Assembly: GCF_010894405.1 (NCBI RefSeq)
Contig: NZ_JAAIYA010000018.1
Span: 62,001 to 126,000, forward strand
Source of the DNA: Pyxidicoccus caerfyrddinensis
Lineage (GTDB): Bacteria; Myxococcota; Myxococcia; Myxococcales; Myxococcaceae
DNA: 64,000 nt
Direction: 5' to 3'
In this document: positions 1 through 8,040 of the stretch, piece by piece
Layout of the letters: every line of letters starts with the position of its first letter
How positions within the stretch are numbered: the stretch's first letter is position 1
Translations under genes and position numbers: made by a program
Notes under the pieces: model-generated
Databases searched by the model: none
What the model was told of the DNA's origin: nothing
What the model saw: the letters and a program-made list of their open reading frames with translations, nothing else

Positions 1-1
1 C

Positions 2-400
2 CGTCGCCGCAGGAGTCCGCTCAAGACAGTGCTGCTCAACCAGCGCGTCCTCGCGGGCCTGGGCAACCGCGACGCGGACGAGAGCCTGTGGCAGGCGGGG
101 TTGGATCCGCGCCGGCTCGCGTCGTCCCTCACGCGAGAAGAAGGGGTCCGCCTGCACCGCGCCATCCGCGCCGTGCTGGAGGAGGGGCTGCGCCTGCGCG
201 GGACGCAGAAGGACCTCTTCGGCGTGCAGGGCCAGGCGAAGCACCGCCGCAACGTCTTCGGCCGCACGGGTGCGCCATGTCCTCGCTGCACCACGCCCGT
301 CTCGCACCTGCGCATCGGCGGGCGCAACACGCACTGGTGCGCCACCTGCCAGCCGGAGTCCGGCGCTCCCTCCGAGCCGGCGCAGGCCTCGCTGTTGTGA
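2..400 (+). CDS. mutM: Formamidopyrimidine-DNA glycosylase-type protein (Fpg/MutM), C-terminal part
   Basis: This is the 3' end of a base-excision-repair glycosylase; the N-terminus lies before the window. The frame is open from base 2. The first visible residues (SPLKTVLLNQ, then LAGLGN) match the helix-two-turn-helix of Fpg/Nei enzymes. Near the end a CPRC motif and a later CATC motif, about 16 residues apart, form the FPG/IleRS-type zinc finger that contacts DNA. In the family the N-terminal proline is the catalytic nucleophile, which cannot be seen here. A GTG at 29 is internal and is not taken as the start. A Nei-like paralogue cannot be excluded because the discriminating N-terminal half is missing. 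Confidence 0.85.
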   Translation, partial: RRRRSPLKTVLLNQRVLAGLGNRDADESLWQAGLDPRRLASSLTREEGVRLHRAIRAVLEEGLRLRGTQKDLFGVQGQAKHRRNVFGRTGAPCPRCTTPVSHLRIGGRNTHWCATCQPESGAPSEPAQASLL

Positions 401-460
401 GCCATCAGCCGGGGCGCTGAGCCGCGCCGGGCCGGGTGGGCGCCGGGCCCGGCCGCTGTT

Positions 461-709
461 ATGAAGCACGGCGTGTCCGACGTCACCGAGCCGCCATCTC
501 TCGATGCCGCGCTGGCCCGCGCCAGCGAGGAGCTGGGCTTCCCCAGCTACTACCAGTCCACCGTGCGCCCGCTGCTACGCAACCCCGAGGGGCGCTGGCC
601 CCGCTGCTGCGGCGGAGGCTGTGAGCCCTGCGCCCAGACGCTCATCCGCGTCGCACTCCGCGCGCTGGAGTTGATGGGCACCCCGCGCCAGAGCCCCCTG
701 CCGGACTGA
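461..709 (+). CDS. Small conserved-type protein with CCGGGCEPC cysteine motif
   Basis: An 82-residue cytoplasmic protein with no signal peptide or membrane segment. A cysteine cluster, CCGGGCEPC (about residues 48-56), resembles the short CCxxGCxxC motif of oxidoreductase-like/DUF5522 small proteins, which may bind a metal or iron-sulfur centre; that role is inferred. It sits between the glycosylase gene and an NtrC-type regulator, 14 bases upstream of the latter. Third codon positions are mostly G or C, which supports real coding. The function is unknown. Confidence 0.6.
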   Translation: MKHGVSDVTEPPSLDAALARASEELGFPSYYQSTVRPLLRNPEGRWPRCCGGGCEPCAQTLIRVALRALELMGTPRQSPLPD

Positions 710-723
710 GCCTGGAGACACGC

Positions 724-2097
724 ATGCCCGCACCGCACCCGCTGCTGCTCGTGGATGACGACGCCGCCTTCCGCAAGGTGTACGGCGGCCTGCTGCGCGA
801 GGCGGGCTACGAAGTCTCCGAGGCCGCGGACCGACCCTCCGCCCGCGCCGCCTTCGACGCCCGGGACTTCCCCCTCGTCCTGCTCGACTTGATGCTCCCG
901 CCCGATGGCAGCGTGAATGCCGGCTTGGACGGGCTCGCCGCGCTGCTGAGCGCGCGGCCCGGCACCAAGGTCATCGTCATCTCCGGGGCAGGGGACACGC
1001 GTCACACGCTGGAGGCCGTGCGCCTGGGCGCGTACGACTTCCTCACCAAGCCGGTGGACCCGGACGTGCTGCTCGTCGTCGTGCAGCGCGCCCTCGCACG
1101 CGTGGCGTTGGAGCGGCAGGTGGAGGCACTGCGCACGTCGCTGGCCCGCGCCGGAGGCGACACCGCGCTGGTGGGACAGAGCCCGCCATTCCTCGCGGCC
1201 GTCACCCTCGCCGAGCGCGTGGCGCCGAGCGACATCCCCGTGCTTGTCACCGGAGAGAATGGCACCGGCAAGGAGTTGCTCGCGCGCACGGTGCACCTCA
1301 AGAGCCGCCGCCACGCCGGGCCCTTCGTCCCCATCAACTGCGGCGCCCTGCCGGAGTCGCTGCTGGAGAGTGCCCTCTTCGGTCACGTGAAGGGCAGCTT
1401 CACCGGAGCGACGAAGGACCACCGTGGCCTCTTCGCGGAGGCGGACGGAGGCACGCTCTTCCTGGACGAATTGGGAGACATGACGCCGTCGCTTCAAGTG
1501 AAGGTGCTGCGCGCGCTGGAGACGGGCGACATCCTCCCGGTGGGCGCGGACCTGCCGGTGAAGGTGGACGTGCGGCTCATTTCCGCCACTCACCAGGACC
1601 TGGGCCGCATGCAGAAGGAGGGCACCTTCCGCGAGGACCTCTACTGGCGCGTGAAGGGCGTGGAAGTCCGCCTGCCGCCGCTGCGCGAGCGCGCTTCGGA
1701 CCTGCCTCTGTTGGCGAAGCACTTCCTCAACCAGTGCGCCCACCTGTGCCCGGACGGACGCGCGCGGCTGCTGTCGGACGCGGCCGCGGAGGCGCTCGCC
1801 GCCCATGCGTGGCCCGGCAACCTGCGCGAGCTCCGGCACGAGATGCAGCGCGCCACCGTGCTCGCCGGAGAGCGCCGCGAAATCCAGCCCGAGGACTTGT
1901 CCTTCACCGGCAGCGAGCGGCCCCGCGCCAGCGCGCCGGGCGCCACGACGCTGGCGCAGAAGGTGGAGGCGCTGGAGCGGCGCGAAATCGAGGAGGCGCT
2001 GAAGCGCTGTGGCGGCAACCGCACGCACACGGCCGAGGCCCTCGGCCTGTCGCGCCAGGGCCTGCTCAAGAAGCTGGAGCGCTTCGGCCTGACGTGA
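724..2097 (+). CDS. Sigma-54-dependent response regulator, NtrC family
   Basis: A 457-residue transcription activator. Residues 7-125 form a receiver with the acidic DDD triad (11-13), phosphoacceptor D55 and K109 in TKP. Residues 145-375 are the AAA+ sigma-54 interaction domain: Walker A GENGTGKE (177-184), the sigma-54 contact loop as GSFTGAT (224-230, with S for the more common A) and Walker B GTLFLDELGD. The last 40 residues are a Fis-type helix-turn-helix (NRTHTAEALGLSRQG). It should activate sigma-54 promoters when phosphorylated. No histidine kinase gene is adjacent, so the partner is encoded elsewhere. It ends 2 bases before the convergent gene at 2099. Confidence 0.95.
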   Translation: MPAPHPLLLVDDDAAFRKVYGGLLREAGYEVSEAADRPSARAAFDARDFPLVLLDLMLPPDGSVNAGLDGLAALLSARPGTKVIVISGAGDTRHTLEAVRLGAYDFLTKPVDPDVLLVVVQRALARVALERQVEALRTSLARAGGDTALVGQSPPFLAAVTLAERVAPSDIPVLVTGENGTGKELLARTVHLKSRRHAGPFVPINCGALPESLLESALFGHVKGSFTGATKDHRGLFAEADGGTLFLDELGDMTPSLQVKVLRALETGDILPVGADLPVKVDVRLISATHQDLGRMQKEGTFREDLYWRVKGVEVRLPPLRERASDLPLLAKHFLNQCAHLCPDGRARLLSDAAAEALAAHAWPGNLRELRHEMQRATVLAGERREIQPEDLSFTGSERPRASAPGATTLAQKVEALERREIEEALKRCGGNRTHTAEALGLSRQGLLKKLERFGLT

Positions 2098-2098
2098 A

Positions 2099-2821
2099 TC
2101 AGAAGAGGCGCGCGCCCAGGCCCAGCCGCCCGGCCCAGCCCAGGCGCGTCTCGCCCTCGCCGACGCGCTCGCGGAACGTCTCCAGCCCCACCTGTGCCGC
2201 CGCCAGCATCGACAGGTTGGAGCCCAGGTACACCTCCACGCCGCCACCGCCGAGCGCCTGGAAGCGTCGCGCCTTCTCGTGCGACAGGCCGATGTCCAGC
2301 GGCAGGTCCACCAGCCCCAGCAGCGACACCGTGTCCGCGGCGCGGTAGACCGCCACCAGCCCCGGCGTCACCCGCAGTAGCACGCCGGAGAAGTTGTCCT
2401 CGTCCATGTACGTGGCCCCGGAGTTGAGCACCACGCCCAGTCCCAGCGTCGGCGCCAGCGACAGCGGCCCGCGCTCGTACACCTTGCGCCGCACCGCCAA
2501 TTCCAGCGCCGCGGACAGCTGGAACCACTGCAGCTTCCCGCGCGCCTCCAGCTCGAAGCCGGCGATGCCCTGGCGGAAGCCCACGCCCAGCTCCGGCGCT
2601 CCGACGTAGCCGTAGAGGGCCGTGGTGCCGTCCGGCAGCGTCGCCGGCGCCACCACCGCGCCCAGCGGGTCCTGCTCAACCCCCTCGCCTCGCGCCGCGT
2701 CGGAGCCCGTGACGCGCCGCTCCTCGGGAGGAGACGCAGGGGCGGATTCCTGGCCGAAGGACTCCAGGGAGGCCAGCAGCAGCGCGGACACGAGCAGTCG
2801 GGACGGAGCGGAGCGCGTCAT
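2099..2821 (-). CDS. Secreted protein, probable outer-membrane beta-barrel
   Basis: A 240-residue exported protein of unknown function. The frame stays open further upstream, but the ATG at 2821 is chosen because it gives a clean signal peptide (MTRSAPSRLLVSALLLASL, cleavage near FGQ). After a short charged linker the chain has alternating hydrophobic and polar stretches rich in G and aromatic residues, such as LGVGFRQGIAGFELEARG. It ends in LGLGARLF, and a terminal aromatic residue is typical of BAM-inserted beta-barrels. It is divergent from the receiver-DUF4388 gene, with 105 bases between them for both promoters. The barrel assignment is inference. Confidence 0.7.
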   Translation of the reverse strand: MTRSAPSRLLVSALLLASLESFGQESAPASPPEERRVTGSDAARGEGVEQDPLGAVVAPATLPDGTTALYGYVGAPELGVGFRQGIAGFELEARGKLQWFQLSAALELAVRRKVYERGPLSLAPTLGLGVVLNSGATYMDEDNFSGVLLRVTPGLVAVYRAADTVSLLGLVDLPLDIGLSHEKARRFQALGGGGVEVYLGSNLSMLAAAQVGLETFRERVGEGETRLGWAGRLGLGARLF

Positions 2822-2926
2822 GGCGCGCACCCTACCTCGGGGCGTCCCTCCTCGAAACCCAACGATTCCGGGGGCTTGTACGGCACTAAATGATCTGTCA
2901 GGCTTGCCTGGAAGAATACGGAATCC

Positions 2927-4204
2927 ATGGCTGCCGCTCACTCACAACCTTTCACGTCTGCTGAATCCGGCACCTCCGCCTCGGCGGAGTCGCGTCGTCG
3001 CGCGTCACGTGGGCGCTCGCGCGTGCTGCTGGTGGACTCGGACGTGAGTGCGCAGGCGGTGCTCGCGGCGGGGCTGGCGGAGGCGGGCTTCGAGGTGCTG
3101 ATGGTGGGCGGCGCCCACGCGGCGCTGGAGGCGCTGGCGCAGGACGGCCGGCTCCCGCACCTGGTCATCGCCGAGGTGGAGCTGCCGGACGGAGATGGCT
3201 TCAGCCTCTGCGGTCAGGTGCGTGCGGACGCGCGCACGGCGCACGTGCCGGTGGTGCTGCTGGCGCGGCGGCAGGAGGACTTCCACAAGGACCTCGCCGG
3301 CGGCGTGGGCGCGGATGACTACCTGCCGCAGCCGGTGCTGGTGCAGGACGTGGTGGCGCTCGCGCGGCTGAAGGCGGCCCGGCGCATGGGTGATGCCACC
3401 TACGAGTCGCACACCGCGCGGCTGTCGCTGGTGCACGTGGCGCGGGCGCTGCTCGCGGGCGTGCGCTCCGGCCGGGTGGTGCTCGCGGAGGGCGCGGGCT
3501 GGTTCGCCTTCCGGCACGGGCTGGTGGTGGACGCCGTCTTCCACGGCGAGCGCGGCAGCCTCGCCTTCCGGCGCATGCTGTGCTTCGGCAGCGGTGCGTA
3601 CGCGGTGGCGCTCGGGCCGGAGCTGCACAAGGGCTCGTTCACCATGGACCGCGCGTACCTGTGCGAGACGGTGCTGCCGGGCCTGGAGCGCTTCGACGCG
3701 CTGCGCGCACGAGGCCTGCCGCTGGCGTCGCGGCTGACGGTGGACTTCTCTCGGCTGGCGGAGATGCTGTCCACGCTGCCCGAGGACGTGGGCGAGGTGG
3801 TGCGCCTGTTCGACGGCCGCCGCACGCTGCGCGCCATGCTGCTGGAGTGCCCCTTCCCGGAGGCGGTGGCCTACGAGGCCTCCACGCGGCTGTTCGCGCT
3901 GGGGGTGCTGGTGCCGGCCTGCCACGTGGAGGAGCGCGAGCGCGCCCGCTGCGGCGCCACCGTGCCCGGCTTCTTCGAGCCCTCGCCCTCCGTGGAGTCC
4001 CAGCCTGGCGCGGTGGACACCTCGGCGCAGGACTCCTTCGAGGCCTCGCTGGACCTCGCGGAGGACGGTTCTTCGGAGCCCCTCACGCTGGTGGGTGGTG
4101 CCCAGCCCCCGGTCATCCTCACGTTCCCCAAGCAGGCCTCGCGCACCGTGAGTGGACCGGGTGCGGGCGGCTCGGGGGCCGTGCCGGACGACGCGGGGAT
4201 GTGA
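2927..4204 (+). CDS. Degenerate receiver domain plus DUF4388 signalling protein
   Basis: A 425-residue cytoplasmic protein. Residues 31-155 have the CheY-like fold pattern (RVLLVDSD at the start, VIAEVELPDGDGF in the middle), but the usual phosphoacceptor Asp is Glu83 and the conserved Lys is Gln135 (LPQP). Classic aspartyl phosphorylation is therefore unlikely. Residues 160-250 look like the DUF4388/PATAN-type region that in myxobacteria often accompanies receivers, followed by a helical region (VDFSRLAEMLSTLPEDVGE) and a low-complexity tail. A second DUF4388 protein lies at 15576. It probably acts as an adaptor or output protein; partners are unknown. Confidence 0.8.
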   Translation: MAAAHSQPFTSAESGTSASAESRRRASRGRSRVLLVDSDVSAQAVLAAGLAEAGFEVLMVGGAHAALEALAQDGRLPHLVIAEVELPDGDGFSLCGQVRADARTAHVPVVLLARRQEDFHKDLAGGVGADDYLPQPVLVQDVVALARLKAARRMGDATYESHTARLSLVHVARALLAGVRSGRVVLAEGAGWFAFRHGLVVDAVFHGERGSLAFRRMLCFGSGAYAVALGPELHKGSFTMDRAYLCETVLPGLERFDALRARGLPLASRLTVDFSRLAEMLSTLPEDVGEVVRLFDGRRTLRAMLLECPFPEAVAYEASTRLFALGVLVPACHVEERERARCGATVPGFFEPSPSVESQPGAVDTSAQDSFEASLDLAEDGSSEPLTLVGGAQPPVILTFPKQASRTVSGPGAGGSGAVPDDAGM

Positions 4205-4259
4205 AGGGTTTGACTCGACGGGCCGGGGTGGGCGAGAAGGCCCGCGAGAGGCCACACCC

Positions 4260-5009
4260 ATGTCCGGTCACAATCGGTGGTCGAAAATAAAGCGCCAGAA
4301 GGCAGCCATGGGCGCGACCAAGGGCAAGCTGTACTCCAAGGTCATCAAGGAGATCACCGTCTCCGCGCGACTGGGCGGAGGAGACCCCGCGGGCAATGCC
4401 CGGCTGCGCGTCGCGCTCGGCCTGGCCCGCGAGGCGAACATCCCCAAGGACACGATTGAGCGTGCCATCAAGAAGGGCACGGGCGAGCTGGAGGGGGAGA
4501 GCTACGAGGAGGTGACGTACGAGGGCTACGGCCCCGGTGGCGTCGCCATGCTGGTGGAGTGCCTCACCGACAACCGCAACCGCACCGCCGCGGACGTGCG
4601 CTCCATCTTCGGCCGCTACGGCGGCAACCTGGGCGCCGAGGGCGCGGTGGCCTGGATGTTCCAGAAGAAGGGCGCGATTACCGTCAAGCCGGGCCCCACC
4701 GAGGACCAGGTGATGGAGAAGGCCATCGACGCGGGCGCGGAGGACGTCCTCAACCACGGCGACGAGGGCTTCGAGGTGCGCACCGCGCCGGCGGACCTGC
4801 ACACGGTGGCCACCCGCCTGGAGGCCGCGGGCCTGACGCTGGGCGAGCAGAAGTGGACGTACCTGCCGCAGAACACGGTGCAGGTGGAAGGCGACAACGC
4901 ACGCGGCCTGCTGAAGCTGATGGACGTGCTCGAGGAGAATGACGACGTGCAGAACGTGCACGCGAACTTCGAGCTGGACGACTCGGTGATGGAGTCCCTG
5001 TCGCAGTAG
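4260..5009 (+). CDS. yebC: YebC/PmpR (TACO1) family protein
   Basis: A 249-residue protein of the universal YebC family. Family members act as transcription regulators or as translation factors that relieve ribosome stalling at proline runs; which applies here cannot be told from sequence. The N-terminus MSGHNRWSKIKRQK is diagnostic, as are GNARLRVALGLAREANIPKD and YEGYGPGGVAMLVE. The start at 4260 is fixed by that motif; the frame extends upstream but the extra residues are not family-like. It is the first gene of a yebC-ruvC-ruvA run, with 23 bases to ruvC. Confidence 0.96.
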   Translation: MSGHNRWSKIKRQKAAMGATKGKLYSKVIKEITVSARLGGGDPAGNARLRVALGLAREANIPKDTIERAIKKGTGELEGESYEEVTYEGYGPGGVAMLVECLTDNRNRTAADVRSIFGRYGGNLGAEGAVAWMFQKKGAITVKPGPTEDQVMEKAIDAGAEDVLNHGDEGFEVRTAPADLHTVATRLEAAGLTLGEQKWTYLPQNTVQVEGDNARGLLKLMDVLEENDDVQNVHANFELDDSVMESLSQ

Positions 5010-5032
5010 CGGCGGGGGAATGGAGAGGCAAC

Positions 5033-5611
5033 GTGCGCGTGCTCGGCGTGGACCCCGGCAGCCGGTTCATGGGCTACGGGGTGGTGGAGGACAAGCGGGG
5101 CCGGCTGGTGCATGTGGGCCACGGCGTCATCAAGGTGGACGAGTCGGCGCCGCTGGCGTCCCGGCTAAAAGACTTGCACGCCGCGCTGGTGGAGGCGCTG
5201 GCGCGCTACAAGCCGGACGCGGTGGCGGTGGAGGGGCTGTTCACCTTCCGCAACGCGCGCAGCGCGCTGGTGCTGGGACATGCGCGCGGCGTGGCGCTGC
5301 TGGCGGCGGCGCAGGCGGGGCTGGTGGTGCACGAGTACGCGCCGGCCAAGGTGAAGAAGTCGGTGGGCGCGGGCGGCGCGAGCGGCAAGGATGCGGTGGC
5401 GCGGATGGTGCGCACGTTCCTGTCGCTGGAGGCGTCGCAAATCCAGCGCGCGGACGCGAGCGACGCGCTGGCGGTGGCGCTGTGCCACCTCAACCACGGC
5501 CGGGCCGCGGTGCCGACGGCCACGGCGGCGGCGGGGAAGCAGCGCAAGGGCGCGGCGGGGCTCTTGGCGGACCGGCTGGTGTCCGCCTATCGGAAACCGG
5601 AGGCGAGATGA
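5033..5611 (+). CDS. ruvC: Crossover junction endodeoxyribonuclease RuvC
   Basis: A 192-residue Holliday-junction resolvase that nicks junctions moved by RuvAB. MRVLGVDPGSRFMGYGV carries the first catalytic Asp, and VEGLFTFRN carries the catalytic Glu. The LEASQIQRADASDALAVALCH region supplies the last acidic residues. The start is a GTG preceded by a GGAGAGG-like Shine-Dalgarno. The C-terminus is slightly extended and alanine-rich. The stop codon overlaps the ruvA start in an ATGA arrangement, so the two genes are translationally coupled. Confidence 0.97.
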   Translation: MRVLGVDPGSRFMGYGVVEDKRGRLVHVGHGVIKVDESAPLASRLKDLHAALVEALARYKPDAVAVEGLFTFRNARSALVLGHARGVALLAAAQAGLVVHEYAPAKVKKSVGAGGASGKDAVARMVRTFLSLEASQIQRADASDALAVALCHLNHGRAAVPTATAAAGKQRKGAAGLLADRLVSAYRKPEAR

Positions 5612-6216
5612 TTTCGCGGTTGCGCGGGACGGTGCTGGAGAAGGACCTGGAGGACGCCACCATCGACGTGGGCGGCGTGGGCTACCGGGTGAACTTCTCC
5701 ACGCTGGCGTTGGGCAAGTTGCCGGCGGACGGACAGCCGGTGGACGTGCGCGTGCGCACGGTGGTGCGCGAGGACGCCTTCGAGCTGTTCGGCTTCCTGT
5801 CGAAGGCCGAGGAGGACCTCTTCCAGCTCCTCACCGCCGTGACACGCGTGGGCCCCCGGCTGGCGCTCACCGTGCTGTCCGGCATGGAGGTGGCGGAGCT
5901 GGTGGCGGCGCTGTCTCGCGGCGAGGTGGCGCGGCTGTCGAAGATTCACGGCGTGGGAAAGAAGACCGCCGAGCGGCTGGTGCTGGAGCTGAAGGACAAG
6001 GTGAAGAACATCCACCTGGAGGCCGTGGCCCGGGGTACGGCGCCGGCCGCCGCGAGTGGCACCCGCTCCGACCTGGTCTCCGCGCTCCTCAACCTCGGGT
6101 ACAAGCAGCCCCAGGCGGAGAAGGCGGCGGAGCTCGCCAGCGAGCGGCTGGGTGCGGAGGCGTCCTTCCAGGCCCTGTTCCGCGAGGCGCTCAAGGCCCT
6201 ACGCTCCGGTGGCTGA
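5608..6216 (+). CDS. ruvA: Holliday junction ATP-dependent DNA helicase subunit RuvA
   Basis: A 202-residue junction-binding subunit that tetramerises on four-way DNA and recruits RuvB. MISRLRGTVLEKD starts the OB-fold domain. Two helix-hairpin-helix motifs follow (RVGPRLALTVLSG and IHGVGKKTAERLVLELKDK), then a flexible linker and the RuvB-binding C-terminal domain (DLVSALLNLGYKQPQAEKA). The start is the ATG overlapping the ruvC stop. ruvB is not next in line: it lies about 4.2 kb downstream at 10461, after one plus-strand and two minus-strand genes. Confidence 0.97.
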   Translation: MISRLRGTVLEKDLEDATIDVGGVGYRVNFSTLALGKLPADGQPVDVRVRTVVREDAFELFGFLSKAEEDLFQLLTAVTRVGPRLALTVLSGMEVAELVAALSRGEVARLSKIHGVGKKTAERLVLELKDKVKNIHLEAVARGTAPAAASGTRSDLVSALLNLGYKQPQAEKAAELASERLGAEASFQALFREALKALRSGG

Positions 6217-6319
6217 TCGCAGGCGGGGACTACCAGGGGTCGGTGTGACCACGCTGTGACGAGTAGCCGGGAGTTCCCCGCGCAATCCGCCGAAGCTCCC
6301 TTTCCCCAAGAAACCGAAT

Positions 6320-6341
6320 GGGTCCGCGGCCCGACGGACCC
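6320..6341. terminator. GC-rich hairpin downstream of ruvA
   Basis: GGGTCCG at 6320-6326 pairs perfectly with CGGACCC at 6335-6341 around an 8-base loop. It lies 104 bases after the ruvA stop and 158 bases before the next gene. There is no U-run, so it could be a factor-assisted terminator or RNA-stabilising stem. The rest of 6217-6498 shows no convincing gene. Confidence 0.4.
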
Positions 6342-6498
6342 GGTGTCTGGCTGTCGGCACGGGTCGCCAAGCCTCGCGGGATGGCGGACATCCTGAGCGA
6401 ATTCCTACCCTGGTCTGAGTAGACTCTTACGACATGAGTATCACTTTTCAGCTCCGGCGGTGGTGCCCCCGCGCCACCGTGGACAAGGGGCTGCTCAC

Positions 6499-8037
6499 AT
6501 GAAGTCTTGGCGTGGCGTTCCGATGCTGGTGTCCGTGCTCTCCGGGCTCGTGGTGGCGTGTGGGCCCGTACCGCAGGGCGAGGTGGAGGCGGTGGACGGA
6601 GTGGCGCCCGTCCGCGAGTCGGAGACTGCTGTCGGGACGGTGACAGCGGAGGGACTGGTGCCCCTGCCCGGCCCCGGGTGGGACGTCTGCGAGGACAGCG
6701 CGCAGCGCGTGCGGGACATCAATCCCGGGCCGGCGAGCTCGAGTCCCGACGAGCTGGTCGCGGCCAACGGCCGGCTCTTCTTCGTCGCGACGGACCCCGA
6801 GCATGGCCGGGAGCTGTGGATGAGCCAGGGGCCAGGGCGGCCCACGTCGCTGGTGAAGGATGTGAATCCTGGCCTTGGGCACTCCGTACCGCGTGCGCTG
6901 ACGGTGATGGGGCGGTGGGTGTTCTTCGTCGCGGACGACGGAGCGCACGGCGTGGAGCTGTGGCGCACCGACGGCACGGCGCGGGGCACGGAGCTGGTGA
7001 AGGACGTGCGGCCGGGGGTGGCGGGCTCGTTGCCGGACAAGCTCACGGTGGTGGACGGCACGCTGTACTTCACGGCGAACGACGGCGCGCACGGCCGCGA
7101 GCTGTGGCGCACCGACGGCACGGAGTGGGGCACGGAGCTGGCGTACGAGTTCGCGCCGGGCCCGGGCTCCGCTCAATTCGACAGGCTGCTGACGTGGGAG
7201 CAGGACCTGACGCTGGTCGTCTACAACGGCACGACGCGGGCGACCACGCTCTGGAACGTGGACACGCGAGGGCAGGTCGGCGCGCTCTTCACGTTGAACG
7301 ACGGTGTGTTCCTGGAGCTGGAGCCCGCGGGCCGGCAGTTGTTCTTCACGGTGAACCCGGGCACGGACGAGTCGGACCTCTGGGTGACGCGGAACACGCC
7401 GGACACGGCCACCTGGCTGCGGCACTTCGTGGGGCAGGAGCCGAAGAGTCTCACGGCGATGGGAGACGCGGTGTACTTCGCGGCCGGGGGCGAGGGCTAC
7501 TGGGGCGACCTCGGCGACCCGCGGCACGGAAGCGAGCTGTGGACGAGCGATGGCACGGTGTGGGGCACGCGGCTGGTGCGGGACATCAACCCGGGCGCGG
7601 AGGGCGCGTTCTCTCCCTACCTGGACCCGGGCTTCGTGGTGGTGGACGACCGTACGTTGTACTTCGCGGCGGATGACGGCTGCCTGGGACGCGAGCTGTG
7701 GCGCAGTGACGGGACGCTGCTCGGCACGTGGATGGTCGCGGACCTGGAGCCCGGCAAGTCCGGGAGCGATCCGCAGGACCTGACGGCGGACACCGGCTGG
7801 CTGTTCTTCTCCGCGACCACGTCGGGGCACGGGAGCGAGCCCTGGTTCAGCGGCGGGCGGTTCTGGAACACGCACTCGCTGGCGGACATCGCGCCGGGAA
7901 GCGCGTCCTCGAACCCGAAGGGCTTCGTGCGCGCGGACTGGAACGTCTTCTTCGCGGCCACCGACGGCGCGGGGGACCAGGAGCTCTGGTCCGTGTCATT
8001 CCGGCCCGTGCGCTCCTGTGGAGCGCGGGCGTTCTGA
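6499..8037 (+). CDS. ELWxxDGT-repeat lipoprotein
   Basis: A 512-residue surface-type protein. The ATG at 6499 gives a lipoprotein signal peptide with lipobox LVVACG, so the mature protein should be lipid-anchored. The body is a series of roughly 50-residue repeats with the consensus ELWRxDGTxxGTxLVKDxxPG; about eight or nine are recognisable, some decayed (LWNVDT, DLWVTRNT, EPWFSGG). Each also carries a strand such as YFAANDG or FFVADDG. Tandem repeats of this class are expected to fold as a beta-propeller-like structure; their ligands are not known. It is a single-gene unit, with a convergent gene 3 bases after its stop. Confidence 0.85.
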   Translation: MKSWRGVPMLVSVLSGLVVACGPVPQGEVEAVDGVAPVRESETAVGTVTAEGLVPLPGPGWDVCEDSAQRVRDINPGPASSSPDELVAANGRLFFVATDPEHGRELWMSQGPGRPTSLVKDVNPGLGHSVPRALTVMGRWVFFVADDGAHGVELWRTDGTARGTELVKDVRPGVAGSLPDKLTVVDGTLYFTANDGAHGRELWRTDGTEWGTELAYEFAPGPGSAQFDRLLTWEQDLTLVVYNGTTRATTLWNVDTRGQVGALFTLNDGVFLELEPAGRQLFFTVNPGTDESDLWVTRNTPDTATWLRHFVGQEPKSLTAMGDAVYFAAGGEGYWGDLGDPRHGSELWTSDGTVWGTRLVRDINPGAEGAFSPYLDPGFVVVDDRTLYFAADDGCLGRELWRSDGTLLGTWMVADLEPGKSGSDPQDLTADTGWLFFSATTSGHGSEPWFSGGRFWNTHSLADIAPGSASSNPKGFVRADWNVFFAATDGAGDQELWSVSFRPVRSCGARAF

Positions 8038-8040
8038 ACC

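Noticed and set aside
550..2247. A 565-residue minus-strand open frame opposite the NtrC-type regulator
   Set aside because: It is an antisense shadow caused by high third-position GC; composition is random-like and the plus-strand gene has clear domains.
6460..6498. Upstream GTG/ATG starts extending lipoprotein and other genes
   Set aside because: Several open frames extend beyond the likely start, but only the chosen starts give signal peptides, family N-termini or Shine-Dalgarno sites.
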